Assembly (NCBI RefSeq): GCF_009755815.1
Contig: NZ_WRPK01000013.1
Span: 1-64,000, forward strand
Source of the DNA: Flavisphingomonas formosensis
GTDB lineage: Bacteria > Pseudomonadota > Alphaproteobacteria > Sphingomonadales > Sphingomonadaceae
Direction of reading: 5' to 3'
DNA: 64,000 nt
Shown one piece after another: positions 63,013-64,000 of the stretch; within the stretch, counting starts at the first letter, position 1, and each line of letters begins with the position of its first letter. Under the pieces are notes generated by a model that was not told the DNA's origin, ran no database searches, and saw only the letters and a program-made list of their open reading frames with translations. A program made the position numbers and the translations under genes.

Positions 63013-63344
63013 TTCAAGGGCAGCGAATTCGAGTGCCAGAAGAGCTTGATCGCTGGGCAGCTAAGCGATTGATTTCGCAGTCAAATTATAGACTTACGAA
63101 GTCGCCATGTGCAGCATTAGCATGCTTTCAATTCGTGGAAAAGGCTGGACGGCGATGGACAGAGTGGTCCGACACCTTGTCTGGGCCACGTCGCTCGCAT
63201 CGTGGGATATTGCCTAGCCGTTCATCTTAATCTGTCGAGCCGCCCGTCGGGAGCCGACGCACAGCGTTTGCCCAACCAACATGTGCCCTACTTAGGGCGA
63301 TTGCGCTGCCGCGCAGCTTCTGCGCAGCGACCCGTGTAACCGCC
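63013..63344. other. Stretch with no supported gene
   Basis: 332 bases between the antitoxin and the SDR gene, lower in GC than the core genome. A GTG-started 65-codon frame exists at 63033 but has no recognisable motif. GCGCAG-CTT-CTGCGC (63311-63325) is a short hairpin near the SDR 3' end and may help end its transcript. Confidence 0.4.
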
Positions 63345-64000
63345 TCACCAAGGCAGTTCCTCGTTGAAGCGGTCAACATAGCGCAGACCCGGCTTACCGT
63401 GGTTGGCCGAAATCATGTCGACGACCAGAGGAATGCTTTCCTCGATGGAGAGTGTGGCATCGCTGCCGCCCATGTCAGTTCTCACCCAGCCGGGCGCAAC
63501 GAGCAGCAGCGTGTGCCCATCGCCAGCGTTCTTCGCCGCATAGCCTTTCATCAGCATGTTGAGCGCGGCTTTGCTCGACGAGTAAAGTTGCCAGCCGCCA
63601 TTCGCGTTGGCGATGCTGCCGAGTTCGGACGTCATGATCGCGATCGTCCCGCTGGCAGGCACCAGGTCTCGTAGCATTTCGGCGGCGCGCACGGGCGAGA
63701 AGGCGTTGGTCAGCATCATGTCCTGGAAGTCGTCTTCGCTGGCCGTCGCGGGGCTTTCCTCAATCGCGCGCGCAATGCCGGCGTTGACGAACAAGACATC
63801 AAGACAGCGATTCTTTAGGCGATCGTGCAACGCACGGACGCCCTCGGCGTCGTTGATGTCGACGGTCTCCGTCTCCAGACTGCCTGGGAAACGGCCGGCG
63901 AGTTTGGCCAGCTCGTCCGACTTGCCCCGCGCGGTCGCGATGACGCTCCAGCCGCGCCGGAGCCACTCCTCGGCTAGGGCGAAGCCGAGGCCCCGGGAGG
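63345..64000 (-). CDS. Short-chain dehydrogenase/reductase, 5' end cut by the window
   Basis: 218 codons are visible; the frame is open to the window end and only about the first ten residues are missing (the TGxxxGxG start is cut at SRGLGFALAEEWLRRGWSVIATAR). LDVLFVNAGIA, the catalytic Ser region IAIMTSELGS, Y-x3-K at QLYSSSKAALNML and VAPGWVRTDMGG are present. It is a classical SDR of unknown substrate. It lies within, or just outside, the tRNA-Ser element. Confidence 0.9.
   Translation of the reverse strand, partial: SRGLGFALAEEWLRRGWSVIATARGKSDELAKLAGRFPGSLETETVDINDAEGVRALHDRLKNRCLDVLFVNAGIARAIEESPATASEDDFQDMMLTNAFSPVRAAEMLRDLVPASGTIAIMTSELGSIANANGGWQLYSSSKAALNMLMKGYAAKNAGDGHTLLLVAPGWVRTDMGGSDATLSIEESIPLVVDMISANHGKPGLRYVDRFNEELPW

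Noticed and set aside
63033-63230. 65-codon GTG-started frame after the antitoxin
   Set aside because: No motif, hydrophobic segment or ribosome site.

Overview
The window is high-GC alphaproteobacterial chromosome and most resembles a sphingomonad (Sphingomonadales). The support is a complete hopanoid (hpn) locus, a large TonB-dependent receptor, a UrcA-family protein, the argB / yggT-folD-marC order, very dense packing with 1-4 nt stop/start overlaps, and short interspersed palindromic repeats. This placement is inferred from gene content, not from a marker-gene search.

Layout. 1-206 is the 3' end of dxs, followed by a DUF2141 gene and hpnN. 3517-20904 is the hopanoid locus: hpnM-mlaA (minus), ispH-hpnH (plus), hpnG-shc-hpnE-hpnD-hpnC-hpnB-hpnA (minus), then hpnI-hpnJ-hpnK-[di-iron protein]-hpnL (plus). 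dxs and ispH supply isoprenoid precursors. HpnC/D/E make squalene and Shc cyclises it. HpnH and HpnG extend the side chain. HpnI, HpnK and HpnJ are the known route to a bacteriohopanetetrol cyclitol ether. HpnN, HpnM and MlaA look like the transport arm.

21130-30081 holds a TonB receptor, an ABC exporter, a small charged periplasmic protein, and two MFS transporters around a LysR regulator. 30089-36163 is a six-gene operon (DUF4129, DUF4350, MoxR, DUF58, SpoIIM-like, RDD). 36285-45491 is mostly housekeeping: a polytopic membrane protein, a D-aminoacylase-like amidohydrolase, an unknown secreted protein, marC, folD, yggT, argB, an MFS carrier and a 3-hydroxyacyl-CoA dehydrogenase. 45699-48771 is an unusual operon of an arylsulfotransferase-like protein, a small membrane protein and a PAPS-type sulfotransferase. 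48788-51065 is egtB-egtD (ergothioneine). Then come a cobalamin adenosyltransferase, a HIG1 protein, gluQ, an HNH nuclease, urcA, an SBF-like transporter, ppc, an orphan receiver protein, a ZntB-like channel and a siroheme-synthase N-domain protein.

60679-64000 is the left edge of an integrated element: tRNA-Ser(GGA), a P4-type tyrosine integrase, a RelE/HigB-type toxin gene with a homopolymer frameshift, its antitoxin, and an SDR gene cut by the window end.

Most notable: a REP-like palindrome read in frame inside hpnB; a di-iron protein of unknown role inside the hopanoid operon; two genes (hpnL and the cobalamin adenosyltransferase) that only make sense with CTG starts; and the sulfotransferase operon.
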